This document shows, in pieces, positions 27,802-36,292 of a DNA stretch of 53,825 bases; within the stretch, counting starts at the first letter, position 1; every line of letters begins with the position of its first letter. Location: contig JAFVQL010000025.1 of the NCBI GenBank assembly GCA_017504785.1, positions 1-53,825 on the forward strand. Reading direction: 5' to 3'. The DNA is from Clostridia bacterium (GTDB taxonomy: Bacteria; Bacillota; Clostridia; Oscillospirales; CAG-272). A program made the translations under genes and the position numbers. Under the pieces are notes generated by a model that saw only the letters and a list, made by a program, of their open reading frames with translations, ran no database searches and was not told the DNA's origin.

Positions 27802-29100
27802 ATGAAAATAAAATCGAAAGCTTTGGCGTACGAAAAGGTGCTGAAGCTTCCCCCTAAACCGCACAAACGCCCGAAAAAACCGAATTTGCTCTTCCGCACG
27901 CTCATGCGTGTTCTTTCCGAGCACGATCTCGCCGCAACGCATTTTAAGGCAAAAAGGATCGGTATGGAGCGCCTCGGAAAGCGCGAGCCCTGCCTCTATC
28001 TTATGAATCACTCTGCCTTTATCGATCTGAAGATCGCTTCCAAGCTTTTGTATCCGCGCCCCTACAACCTCGTTTGCACCTCGGACGGCTTCGTTGGCAA
28101 ATCTTGGCTGATGCGAAATCTCGGCTGCACCCCCACGCAAAAATTCGTGCCCGATCTTTCCTTGATCCGCGACATGATGTATTCGCTGAAAAATCTCAAA
28201 TGCTCGGTGCTGATGTACCCCGAGGCGGGATATTCCTTTGACGGAACGGCAACGCTGCTCCCCGAAACGCTCGGAAAATGCATCAAGATGCTCGGCGCAC
28301 CCGTCGTGATGATCCGCACCTGTGGTGCATTCTCGCGCGATCCGCTTTACAACAATCTTCAGCTACGCAAGGTGAACGTCAGCGCAGAGATGGAGTATCT
28401 GCTCTCGCCGGACGAGATCAAAGAAAAGAGCGCAGAAGAGATCAACGAAATTTTGCACGCACAGTTCAGCTTCGACAGCTTCCGCTGGCAGAAGGAAAAT
28501 CACGTGCATCTCACCGAAGGCTTCCGCGCCGACGGCCTCGGGCGCGTGCTCTACAAGTGCCCGCACTGCAAAAGCGAAGGCAATATGCGCGGCCACGACA
28601 CGCTTCTCGAATGCGGTGCTTGCGGCAAGGTCTACGAGCTGACCGAGCTTGGAGAAATGAAGGCAAAAGATGGCGCGACCGAATTCTCACACATTCCCTC
28701 GTGGTATGCATGGCAAAGAGAAGAGGTCAAAAAGGAAATTATAAACAAGCAATATCGCATGCAGACCCACGTGGAGATCGGTATGCTCGTGGATACCAAG
28801 GCGCTTTATATGATCGGCGAGGGGCATCTTACGCACGATGTGCTCGGCTTTCATCTCACGGGCTGTGGCGGCAAGCTCGATTACAAGCAATCCCCCGTTG
28901 CTTCTTACAGCCTGAATGCGGACTACAACTGGTATGAGATCGGCGATGTGATCTCCATCGGCAACCACTCGGCACTCTACTATTGCTTCCCCAAGGAAGA
29001 TACCACCTCCGTTACCAAGGCAAGGCTCGCGACCGAGGAAATGTACAAGCTGTATTCTCGCGCCGCAAAGCATGCCGAAAAAGAAATTCGAAAATCTTAA
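27802..29100 (+). CDS. PlsC-like acyltransferase with C-terminal zinc ribbon
   Basis: 432 residues from the ATG with AGAGGT 8 nt upstream. The N-terminal half is a PlsC/LPLAT acyltransferase: the catalytic HX4D motif appears as NHSAFID near residue 72, and the second motif as MYPEAGYSFDG near 139, a variant of PEG. After residue 250 a four-cysteine zinc ribbon follows (CPHC...CGAC, about 251-275), then about 155 residues of unassigned sequence with repeated Tyr/His motifs. No signal or clear membrane span is seen, so it likely works at the inner membrane face. The acceptor substrate is unknown. First gene of an operon with two membrane proteins and an N-acyl-amino-acid-hydrolase-like enzyme. 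Confidence 0.82.
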   Translation: MKIKSKALAYEKVLKLPPKPHKRPKKPNLLFRTLMRVLSEHDLAATHFKAKRIGMERLGKREPCLYLMNHSAFIDLKIASKLLYPRPYNLVCTSDGFVGKSWLMRNLGCTPTQKFVPDLSLIRDMMYSLKNLKCSVLMYPEAGYSFDGTATLLPETLGKCIKMLGAPVVMIRTCGAFSRDPLYNNLQLRKVNVSAEMEYLLSPDEIKEKSAEEINEILHAQFSFDSFRWQKENHVHLTEGFRADGLGRVLYKCPHCKSEGNMRGHDTLLECGACGKVYELTELGEMKAKDGATEFSHIPSWYAWQREEVKKEIINKQYRMQTHVEIGMLVDTKALYMIGEGHLTHDVLGFHLTGCGGKLDYKQSPVASYSLNADYNWYEIGDVISIGNHSALYYCFPKEDTTSVTKARLATEEMYKLYSRAAKHAEKEIRKS

Positions 29101-29132
29101 TTCAGCATAAATAATTTAAAAGGAGATTTTTT

Positions 29133-29870
29133 ATGGAATTCCGTATGGATCATCCGATCATTTACGCGCTGGTCGCCATCACGATCGTCGCAGTGCTCGG
29201 ACAGTCAGTTTTCTTTCTTTGGCGCGCTCTGAAGAAGGCGAAGGAGCTTAAAATGGATAAGGCAAAGATCCGCGCCACCATCCTCTCCTCGCTCGTCTTC
29301 ACCATCGCGCCCGCCGTTTCTATCATCATTTGCGTGATGACGCTTTCCAAGAGCCTCGGCGTTGCGCTTCCTTGGCTCCGCCTCTCCGTGGTCGGCTCGC
29401 TTTCCTATGAGACCGTGGCGGCAAACAACGCGCTTTCCGGCATGGCCCTGAAGCTCGGTGAGGTAACGAACCTTACGGGCTCGCAGTTCGTCACCGTCGT
29501 TTTCGTTATGACGATCTCCATTATGGCAGGCGTGCTTCTCACGCCCATTGCAAGCAAGAAGATCCAAGGCGGTCTCCAAAAGATGGAAAAGCGCGACAAG
29601 CGTTGGAGCGCGATCTTCTCGGATTCTCTGTTTATGGGTATGATCGCCGCCTTCCTCGGCTTCGTTTTCTGTGATTTCTCCGGTGTTTTCGTGGGAGAGC
29701 TTTCCGGCCTCGTGCCCGTTTTGGTCATGCTTTCCTCCGCGGTGCTCATGGCCGCTGCCGGTGCGCTGATGAAGGTGACCGGCTGGAAGTTCTTGAATGA
29801 CTACGCGCTTCCGATCAGCATGGTCGGCGGTATGCTGCTCGCCATTCCCTACTCGGCGTGGCTCGGTTAA
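29133..29870 (+). CDS. Polytopic membrane protein, DUF5058-like
   Basis: 245 residues with about six helices, starting MEFRMDHPIIYALVAITIVA. I recall this pattern as the DUF5058 family; its function is unknown to me. A Lys/Glu-rich cytoplasmic loop after helix 1 (KKAKELKMDKAK) and one near residue 150 (KKIQGGLQKMEKRDKRW) are visible. AAAAGGAG precedes the start. It lies 32 bp after the acyltransferase gene and 17 bp before the next membrane protein gene. The pair could form a small carrier. Confidence 0.75.
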   Translation: MEFRMDHPIIYALVAITIVAVLGQSVFFLWRALKKAKELKMDKAKIRATILSSLVFTIAPAVSIIICVMTLSKSLGVALPWLRLSVVGSLSYETVAANNALSGMALKLGEVTNLTGSQFVTVVFVMTISIMAGVLLTPIASKKIQGGLQKMEKRDKRWSAIFSDSLFMGMIAAFLGFVFCDFSGVFVGELSGLVPVLVMLSSAVLMAAAGALMKVTGWKFLNDYALPISMVGGMLLAIPYSAWLG

Positions 29871-29887
29871 GAAAGGAGAAAAGACGA

Positions 29888-30583
29888 ATGAAAAAGAATA
29901 TTTCTTATCTTGATCAGGTACACAAGGACGGTAAGATCTGGAACTATTCCATGGCGGCACTGTTCTTCCTTTTCCCCGTGCTTCTTTGCATCATTTTCAG
30001 CGTGCTTCCCGATTGGGGCGGACTTCTCAAAGGCTTGCTCGCCACGTTGCCTATGTATTGGGCGATCGGCGCGATCGAGGTGATCACCTACGTTCCCATG
30101 CTGGGCGCGGGCGGCTCTTATTTTTCCTTCGTTACGGGTAATATCTCCAACCTTAAGCTCCCTTGCGCGCTCTCCGCAATGGAAAAGTACGGCGCAAAGG
30201 CGGGCACGGAGGAGGGTGACATTATCTCCACGATCTCGATCGCAGTTTCCTCTATCACGACGATAGTGATCATTTTCCTCGGCGTGCTTCTGATGATCCC
30301 GCTTTCTCCCGTACTTCAAAACCCCGTGCTTGATCCCGCCTTTGCACAGATGCTTCCCGCACTCTTCGGCGCACTCGGCGTCGTTTTCATCTCCAAAAGC
30401 TGGAAGATCGCGATTGCGCCGATCGCCCTGATGCTGATCCTCTTTATTACGATCCCCGCGCTGAACGAGGGCACGGTCGGCATCATGGTTCCCGTTTCCG
30501 CTATTTTCACGCTGGTGGTTTCCCGCGTGATGTACAAGAAGGGATTCCTTGACGAGAAAAAGCCCGCCACCGAAGAGGAGTAA
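29888..30583 (+). CDS. Polytopic membrane protein, partner of the DUF5058-like protein
   Basis: 231 residues with about six helices from ATG 29888 (AAAGGAG upstream). The first segment is cytoplasmic (KKNISYLDQVHKDGKIW). Polar signatures between helices include YVPMLGAGGSYFSFVTGN and the SAMEKYG loop; the first combines Gly, Ser and Tyr in a membrane-dip-like way, as in transporters. I do not recognise a named family. It sits between the DUF5058-like gene and the M20 hydrolase gene (6 bp), whose ribosome site lies inside its last codons, so the three are translationally linked. Confidence 0.72.
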   Translation: MKKNISYLDQVHKDGKIWNYSMAALFFLFPVLLCIIFSVLPDWGGLLKGLLATLPMYWAIGAIEVITYVPMLGAGGSYFSFVTGNISNLKLPCALSAMEKYGAKAGTEEGDIISTISIAVSSITTIVIIFLGVLLMIPLSPVLQNPVLDPAFAQMLPALFGALGVVFISKSWKIAIAPIALMLILFITIPALNEGTVGIMVPVSAIFTLVVSRVMYKKGFLDEKKPATEEE

Positions 30584-30589
30584 GCGTGT

Positions 30590-32038
30590 ATGCAATGGTA
30601 TTTTTATCTTCTCATCGGCGCGGGTGCGGCGCTTCTCTTTCTCATTCTCACCGTACTGATCCGCACGCTCCGTTTTCGACCGATCGCTTCCAAGGCATAC
30701 GCAGGCGAAGCCCTCACCTTCGATAAGGACGCCTCCGTGGCGGCTATGCAAGCCTTGATCCGCTTCAAAACCGTCTCGGATCTCGATCCGAAAAAAGAGG
30801 ACGAAAAGGAATTCGCCGCGCTGATCGCGGCACTCCCCTCTCTCTACCCCGCCGTTTATGAAAAGGCAACGCTCACGACCTTTGACGGGCGCGCGCTCCT
30901 CTACCACATCAAGGGCCGCGAAAACGGCGCACCCACCGTTTTGATGGCGCACTACGACGTGGTGAGCGTTCAGGAATCGGACTGGAAGCACCCGCCCTTC
31001 TGTGCAGAGATCATTGAAGGAGAGCTGTGGGGCAGAGGCACACTTGACACCAAGGTAACCTTCCACAGTGCGCTTTTTGCAACCAATACTTTACTTTCCG
31101 AAGGTTTTGTTCCCAAAAACGACTTGTATCTCGCCTTCTCCGGCGGCGAAGAGATAAACGGTCCCGGCGCAAAGAACATCGTTGCACATTTCGAAAGCCT
31201 CGGGATCAAGCCCGCGCTGATACTGGACGAGGGCGGTGCCGTGGTGGAAAACTTCTTCCCCGGAGTGAAGCGCTCCTGTGCAATGGTCGGCATTGCCGAG
31301 AAGGGCATGATGAACGTGCGCTACACGGTTTCCTCCGGCGGCGGACACGCATCCGCACCGAAGCCCGGCTCACCCTTGGTCCGTCTCTCCAAGGCCTGCT
31401 TAAAGCTTGAAAAGCATCCCTTCCCTCTCCGCCCAAACGATGCCGCAATGCAGATGTTCAATACCGTAGCGAGAGAATCGAACTTCCTCTTCCGCATGAT
31501 CTTTGCAAACCTCTGGCTTTTTAAGGGCGCGCTGGATCTGATCTGCCGCCTTTCGGGCGGCGAGCTGAACGCGCTCTTGCGTATCACCGTGGTGTTCACG
31601 CAGAGCGAGGGCTCGGCAGGTGCGAACGTGCTTCCCCCAAAAGCTTCTTTGGTTTCCAATATGCGCTTAAATCCTCTGGATAATATTGACGATGCGCTTG
31701 CGTATCTCAAAAAGACCGTAAATGACGATAAGATTGACATCTCGCTGATGATGGGCGAAAATCCCAGCAATATCTCCCGCACCGACGTGGAGGGCTACGA
31801 CCGCGTGGCTACCGCCATCGGCGAAACCTGGGAGGGGACGATGATCTCGCCGTATCTGATGGTGCAGTGCTCGGACAGCCGCCATTGGAGCAAGATCTCC
31901 GATCGCGTGTACCGCTTCTCCGCTATGAAGCTTTCAAAGGAAGAACGCGCCAGCATTCACGGAAACAACGAGCGCATTCCCATTCAAACGCTGCACAAGG
32001 CAGTGGAGTTCTATTTGAGGATCATCAAAAACTCCTGA
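30590..32038 (+). CDS. Membrane-anchored M20 metallohydrolase of the CPS1/PM20D1 type
   Basis: 482 residues. One N-terminal helix (3-25) anchors the enzyme. The M20 residues are in place: LMAHYDVV (metal His), GRGTLDTK (bridging Asp), SGGEEINGPG (base Glu and metal Glu), LDEGG (metal Asp) and SDSRHW (metal His near 430). The C-terminal RIHG-like stretch (ASIHGNNERI) and the sequence around VGIAEKGMMNVRYTV match the yeast CPS1/mammalian PM20D1 branch better than PepV or DapE. PM20D1 hydrolyses and forms N-acyl amino acids; CPS1 is a carboxypeptidase. The genomic link to an acyltransferase favours an acyl-amino-acid substrate, by inference. Confidence 0.85.
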   Translation: MQWYFYLLIGAGAALLFLILTVLIRTLRFRPIASKAYAGEALTFDKDASVAAMQALIRFKTVSDLDPKKEDEKEFAALIAALPSLYPAVYEKATLTTFDGRALLYHIKGRENGAPTVLMAHYDVVSVQESDWKHPPFCAEIIEGELWGRGTLDTKVTFHSALFATNTLLSEGFVPKNDLYLAFSGGEEINGPGAKNIVAHFESLGIKPALILDEGGAVVENFFPGVKRSCAMVGIAEKGMMNVRYTVSSGGGHASAPKPGSPLVRLSKACLKLEKHPFPLRPNDAAMQMFNTVARESNFLFRMIFANLWLFKGALDLICRLSGGELNALLRITVVFTQSEGSAGANVLPPKASLVSNMRLNPLDNIDDALAYLKKTVNDDKIDISLMMGENPSNISRTDVEGYDRVATAIGETWEGTMISPYLMVQCSDSRHWSKISDRVYRFSAMKLSKEERASIHGNNERIPIQTLHKAVEFYLRIIKNS

Positions 32039-32140
32039 TCTGATCTGCCCTGCCGCCGATCCGCGGCGCGAAGGACTCAATAAAAAATGCCGCTTGGCTT
32101 TAGCGTGTTATCCTTAACGGAGAACACGCTAAAACTATAA

Positions 32141-32289
32141 TTGCCCTTGCGGGCAAGTTATGAGTTATGAGATACTTTGTATCGTTATGATTGGCTTCGC
32201 CAAGTTTAAGGTTTGATGGGCAATCATATCATAACATTTGCGTAGCAAATTCATAACGGTGAGCGAAAGCGAACCTCATAACTCTAAAC
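32141..32289. repeat. Hairpin array with TTATGAG/TCATAAC spacers
   Basis: Short hairpins TTGCCC-ttgc-GGGCAA, GATAC-ttt-GTATC, TTGGC-ttc-GCCAA and ATTTGC-gta-GCAAAT, plus a GGTGAGCG...GCGAACC block, are separated by the 7-mer TTATGAG in the left half and its inverse TCATAAC/CTCATAA in the right half. The whole element is thus a loose palindrome with AGTTATGAG at one end and CTCATAACT at the other. No coding capacity. Confidence 0.65.
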
Positions 32290-32298
32290 TAAAACGAA

Positions 32299-32350
32299 CA
32301 GAAAAAGAGCAGACATGCAAGATCGTCTTGCGTGTTTGCTCTTTCTGTTT
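32299..32350 (+). terminator. Terminator of the acyltransferase-M20 operon
   Basis: Long stem AAAGAGCA-g-ACA-t-GCAAGA against TCTTGC-g-TGT-t-TGCTCTTT with a 3-nt loop (tcg). The T-run after it is interrupted, but the stem is very stable. Confidence 0.7.
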
Positions 32351-32496
32351 GTGTAGGGGTTCCCCGAAGCGAAGCATGAGCTTTGGGGGTTCACGTATAT
32401 GGGTTTGGGGTTAGCCCATAAAGTATTTGACCGGTCAAATGCGATGCTCGCACTTAGCGGTATTTTTCAAATTCTCCGCTAAAAACAGCACCCATT
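32351..32496. other. Non-coding stretch with palindromes
   Basis: Contains the perfect 16-bp palindrome ATTTGACCGGTCAAAT (32425-32440), the small hairpin GCGA-tgc-TCGC, and TAGCGG...CCGCTA. No gene seen. Together with the flanking arrays it makes a 0.7-kb repeat patch from 32039 to 32747. Confidence 0.5.
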
Positions 32497-32619
32497 GCCC
32501 GCCTCGTTCGGGAGAAATTTTAAAAGACAAGGCGTAAGCGCGAAAGCGACCCGAAGCCGTATTTTCATACGGCGACGGAAGCGAGTCGCGCGACAACGAA
32601 GTATTTTGGAATTTATCCC
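32497..32619. repeat. 123-bp repeat, copy 1
   Basis: Starts GCCCGCCTCGTTCGGG and ends GGAATTTATCCC. It contains the hairpin GCCGTA-ttttca-TACGGC and further GC-rich inverted pieces. Copy 2 follows with 5 bp between, differing at a single base. Short frames across it are repeat artefacts. Confidence 0.85.
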
Positions 32620-32624
32620 CTTGC

Positions 32625-32747
32625 GCCCGCCTCGTTCGGGAGAAATTTTAAAAGACAAGGCGTAAGCACGAAAGCGACCCGAAGCCGTATTTTCATACGG
32701 CGACGGAAGCGAGTCGCGCGACAACGAAGTATTTTGGAATTTATCCC
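32625..32747. repeat. 123-bp repeat, copy 2
   Basis: One mismatch to copy 1 (GCACGAAAG for GCGCGAAAG). Its last 7 bp (32741-32747) contain the stop codon of the surface protein gene on the minus strand, so the repeat unit supplies the end of that gene. Confidence 0.85.
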
Positions 32748-35287
32748 AACGAGGGGCGAAGAACGGCGTAGCAATGACTCTCCCCCATTATACGCATCAG
32801 GCGGAAAGGGGCTTCATAAACGTCTTCTTCGAGGTTGGGGCTGCTTGAAAGAGAGAGGAGCTTTTGGGCGCCTATGTAGATATAGATTTGCTCGCCTGCG
32901 GCGGTTTTTGCGACGATCAGATCTCCGATCACGAGGGCTTGCTCGCGAGGAAGGCGGCTACGGTCGGAATTCAGCTTCAGATTTGAAGCATATCCTTGCG
33001 GCGTATAGTAGGATTGACCGCCATACAGCGTGGGCGCTACCATGGAGTGATACTCGCTCTCGCGGTTCAACTCATAATAGGTTCTGAAAAGATCGTAGAT
33101 CCCCTTTTTAAAAAGTGAGGAATGCACATTTCCCGAGGAGAAGGGGGATGCAAGTCCCGCCTCTTTGTAGATCGCATTGACGAGATCGATATCCGCGAGA
33201 CCACCGGGAGCGGAGGCTTTGTGTTTTTCCACCGCGGCAAGGAGCGCGCTCTGCTGATCTGCCGAGAGCGTTTTTCCGACGACAACGGCGGGACATGCAT
33301 GAAGCACGCCGCCAACCGTGGATCCGGGGCTATAAATGCGGGCACCTGCCTCGCCCGTTGCCTGTACGGTGTAGGAAAGAGTTTTGGTTTCGCCGGGCGC
33401 AACGGTGACGCTTGCCTTCAGCACACCGCTCTCTTCGGTGAAATCGCCCTCGGAAGCCAAGGCAGCCGAGAACGGAAGCACCTCCTCGATCGCAAGCGTT
33501 TTCGATGCGTTACCAAGGTTTTGAAGCTTGAAGTGGAAGGTGACTTCGTCTCCCTTATTCACGGTCATTCCTTCGGGATGCGAGGAAAGCTTTTCGGAAT
33601 AAATATCCGAAAGATTTTGCATACGGTTCACGCTGTTTTCGGGAATTTGCATCGTTTCGCTATCGAAGGCATCGAGAGGTCTTACGATGGAAAGCGAATC
33701 GATATGATTTGCATTTTCCGCCTCACGGAAGAGATAGCTTTCCGACGCGGGATCAAAAAGACAGGCACGCACGTTTAAGTAACGGATAGCAGGCTCATAG
33801 GTCTCCTGCCCACGATCAAAGCTTGCACCGTCACTGTGGACAAGGATACCTCCGCCAATATACATCATGACGTGGCCGTTTCCGCTCTTGCGGTTGATGA
33901 TAACGAGATCTCCGACCTCAAGCGTTTCCAAGAATTTTTGCTCCTCTGCAAATTTCTCTTCTTCGAGGACCGGGAGAGAGGGATTTGCGAAGAAATAGGG
34001 ATATTCCGAGGCGCCGACCTCGCCGCCGTTCGTATAGTACAGTATAAGATTTCTCACCGTGTATCGGTTCTCAAGATCCATGCCGAGCGCGGTACGGTAG
34101 CACTCATAGGCAAATGCGGCAGAGTTTAAATACCCCCACTTCTGCGATGTATAATCCTCGGGGTTATACCGGCCGATCTGCCAACGGTATTCACCGCCGT
34201 AGCTTCCCGAAAGATCGTTCGCCATTTTCGCATTGTCATATTGCACGCGATATCCTCTTTGTAAATACGCCTTCGCGGTGGCGATCAGCACCTTCTGCGC
34301 TTCGGTCAGCGCTGCCGCATTCTCCGGCATAGCGAACTTCAGCGAAGCAAGCGTCATAGAGGGGCGAAGCACAACGTAGCGATCCGCATTTGCAACGTCT
34401 GTAAGCACAGCTGCCGTATCCGCCGCCGCGCAACCGTCCATCACCGAGATAAGACCGCTTCCGTCAAAGATATAAGCGTTGGTTTCCCCGCCGCTTTCGG
34501 AAAGAAGAATATCACCGATCACAAAATCCGAGGACCTTGGCACGGCACTCACTCCGATCAGCTCGCCTATCACGGCATCGGACAGGGCGGCACCGCCAAA
34601 CAAGGTCGGAACGACCGAGGCGCGCAGACGCTCGATCTTTGCCTGTGCCACGGGATCGGCCGACGGCACGGCAAGGATACGCCCGATCAGCTGCGCGGGC
34701 GTAAGTGCTTCTTCAAAGCCCGGTGCTTCGGAGAATGCCACGAGATACATATCGCAAAGAAGCTTCACAGGGGTAATATCCTCGCTATACGACAGCGCAA
34801 GGATCGCATCGCGCATACGCTCCCGATCCTCACCCATCAGCGTTTTTGCCACAAGATTTTTGCATTCGCCCGTTTTCTTCTCGCCGATCGCGGCGGCGGG
34901 CGCATTGACGTAGGTACCGCTCGTATAGGCCTCACCGAGGCGCACCGTGTAGGAAAGGGTTTGGCTTTCCTTCGCCTTCAGTGCTACCTTCGCCGAAAGC
35001 ACGCTGCCCTCCACCGCGAAATCACCGCTTACAAGCACGGTATTTTCGGGAAGCGCATCCTGCACGACGAGATGCGCGCGCTTTCCCGCACGGCTCGTGA
35101 GCTTCACGGTATAGGTAATTTCTCCGCCCTCGGAAACCGTGAGCGCGGGAGAGGCATATTTCTCAATATCGATATCCCGTATCAATTTCGGGACGTTCTC
35201 CTTCGGCAAAAACATTACCAAGCAAACGAAGACAACGGCCACGACCGCGATAGCGGCGGCGATCGCTATTTTTACCCATGCTTTCAT
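32741..35287 (-). CDS. Surface protein with three degenerate NlpC/P60-like modules and two DUF11-like domains
   Basis: 848 residues with an N-terminal signal anchor (6-28). Two beta domains of the DUF11/CARDB kind (about 45-125, ITYTVKLTSRAGKRA; about 575-655, VTFHFKLQNLGNAS) alternate with NlpC/P60-like modules. The middle module (about 340-530) retains EVGDLVIINRKSGNGHVMMY and ILVHSDG, but the DCSGF position reads NSAAF, so the catalytic Cys is Ser or Ala. The first module has FVIGDILLSESG and the last VIGDLIVAKTAAG, each ending VLRPS, and both lack Cys and His. A cell-wall-binding role seems more likely than hydrolysis. TTGAAA-17-TATAAT and AAAGGAG lie upstream. Confidence 0.7.
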   Translation of the reverse strand: MKAWVKIAIAAAIAVVAVVFVCLVMFLPKENVPKLIRDIDIEKYASPALTVSEGGEITYTVKLTSRAGKRAHLVVQDALPENTVLVSGDFAVEGSVLSAKVALKAKESQTLSYTVRLGEAYTSGTYVNAPAAAIGEKKTGECKNLVAKTLMGEDRERMRDAILALSYSEDITPVKLLCDMYLVAFSEAPGFEEALTPAQLIGRILAVPSADPVAQAKIERLRASVVPTLFGGAALSDAVIGELIGVSAVPRSSDFVIGDILLSESGGETNAYIFDGSGLISVMDGCAAADTAAVLTDVANADRYVVLRPSMTLASLKFAMPENAAALTEAQKVLIATAKAYLQRGYRVQYDNAKMANDLSGSYGGEYRWQIGRYNPEDYTSQKWGYLNSAAFAYECYRTALGMDLENRYTVRNLILYYTNGGEVGASEYPYFFANPSLPVLEEEKFAEEQKFLETLEVGDLVIINRKSGNGHVMMYIGGGILVHSDGASFDRGQETYEPAIRYLNVRACLFDPASESYLFREAENANHIDSLSIVRPLDAFDSETMQIPENSVNRMQNLSDIYSEKLSSHPEGMTVNKGDEVTFHFKLQNLGNASKTLAIEEVLPFSAALASEGDFTEESGVLKASVTVAPGETKTLSYTVQATGEAGARIYSPGSTVGGVLHACPAVVVGKTLSADQQSALLAAVEKHKASAPGGLADIDLVNAIYKEAGLASPFSSGNVHSSLFKKGIYDLFRTYYELNRESEYHSMVAPTLYGGQSYYTPQGYASNLKLNSDRSRLPREQALVIGDLIVAKTAAGEQIYIYIGAQKLLSLSSSPNLEEDVYEAPFRLMRIMGESHCYAVLRPSLG

Positions 35288-35378
35288 GCAGATGACTCCT
35301 TTGATATACGTGCGAATTTTCAGATCGGTTAAAAGGCACGGCCGATACGCCCGCGCACGAAAGGTATCTTTTTATTTT

Positions 35379-35407
35379 ATTATAACAGAGGGAAACGGTA
35401 TTTTCAA
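35379..35407 (-). promoter_or_regulatory. Promoter of the NlpC/P60-like surface protein gene
   Basis: Minus strand: TTGAAA (35407-35402), 17 bp, TATAAT (35384-35379). The -35 overlaps the hairpin AAGCCG-aaaa-CGGCTT that follows the CPBP stop codon. Confidence 0.75.
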
Positions 35408-35419
35408 GCCGTTTTCGGC

Positions 35420-36292
35420 TTATTTTTCAGCTTCGTACTTACAGATCGGCCGAGGTTTTAAAAAAGCAAGCAGAAAAAGAATGGCTATAAGAGCCACAGA
35501 GAGAAGCGGCGACGCCTCCGGCCCGAAATTTGCGCCCGAAAGGAAGGGGCGGCGGTTTTCAAAGAAAAGCACGGAGAAGGCGGGCATCGTTCCGCTGATG
35601 CGAACGCCGAAAAGGCTCAAGGAAAAATTCCAGCCCGCGTGCAGCAAAGCGGCGGGGAGAAGGCTCTTCGTTCTTTGCGTGAGCGAAGCGAAAAGCAACC
35701 CGAAAAGAAAGATATTCAAAAGCCCGATAAGAGAAACCGCGGGATTGAAGACATGCATAAGAGAAAAAACGGCGGCACTGATCAACGCAGACACCGCTCC
35801 GCCAAAGCGCGCCGAGAGTGCGGACAAAAGAAAGCCGCGGCAAAGCAGTTCCTCCGTGCTTCCCTGCACGAGATACGCGAAAAAAAGCAAGGGCAGATAG
35901 GAAAGGCTTTCGCGCGATGCACCAACGTACTTAAAGGCACCCGTCAGGCAAAGCAGACCGACCAAGAAGACGAAAAGTGCGATACCGAGCGGAAAATACA
36001 GAAGTCCTTTTACACGGATGCTACCGCGGGAAAGATAGAAGGCTTCGGCTTTCGCGCGGGAAAAGATCCGCAAAAAAAGAAGCAACGGCAAAAGTGCCGC
36101 CGCGGTAAAGAAAAGCGAAACGAGGGGCGCGGTCTTCGGGAAGAAGGGCGAGAGAAAAAGCTGCGACAACGAAGGAAACAATAGCAAAAAAAGATATGCA
36201 AAAAGGAACGCGACGGCTTCTTCAAAAAGGCCGCCGCGCCGCATGGTCTCGGCCGCGCACCGCTCTTCGGGAAACAGGCGGCGAAGCATCAC
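35420..36292 (-). CDS. CPBP (CAAX/ABI) family intramembrane metalloprotease
   Basis: 290 residues, about eight helices. The glutamate motif EEXXXR occurs as STEELLCRGFLL near residue 145, FXXXH as FSLMH near 175, and the third motif as NIFLFGLLFASL near 190; these form the membrane-embedded active site. In bacteria the family serves in bacteriocin immunity or in processing of membrane proteins; the substrate here is unknown. The start overlaps the tetR stop by 4 bp, so it is translated with tetR and probably subject to its control. Confidence 0.85.
   Translation of the reverse strand: MMLRRLFPEERCAAETMRRGGLFEEAVAFLFAYLFLLLFPSLSQLFLSPFFPKTAPLVSLFFTAAALLPLLLFLRIFSRAKAEAFYLSRGSIRVKGLLYFPLGIALFVFLVGLLCLTGAFKYVGASRESLSYLPLLFFAYLVQGSTEELLCRGFLLSALSARFGGAVSALISAAVFSLMHVFNPAVSLIGLLNIFLFGLLFASLTQRTKSLLPAALLHAGWNFSLSLFGVRISGTMPAFSVLFFENRRPFLSGANFGPEASPLLSVALIAILFLLAFLKPRPICKYEAEK

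Noticed and set aside
32102..32130. AGCGTGTT...AACACGCT as the operon terminator
   Set aside because: A good stem but followed by AAAACT with no T-run. The hairpin at 32299-32350 is the better terminator.
32479..32724. Small minus-strand frame with an internally repeated protein
   Set aside because: It is only the translation of the 123-bp DNA repeat and has no ribosome site.
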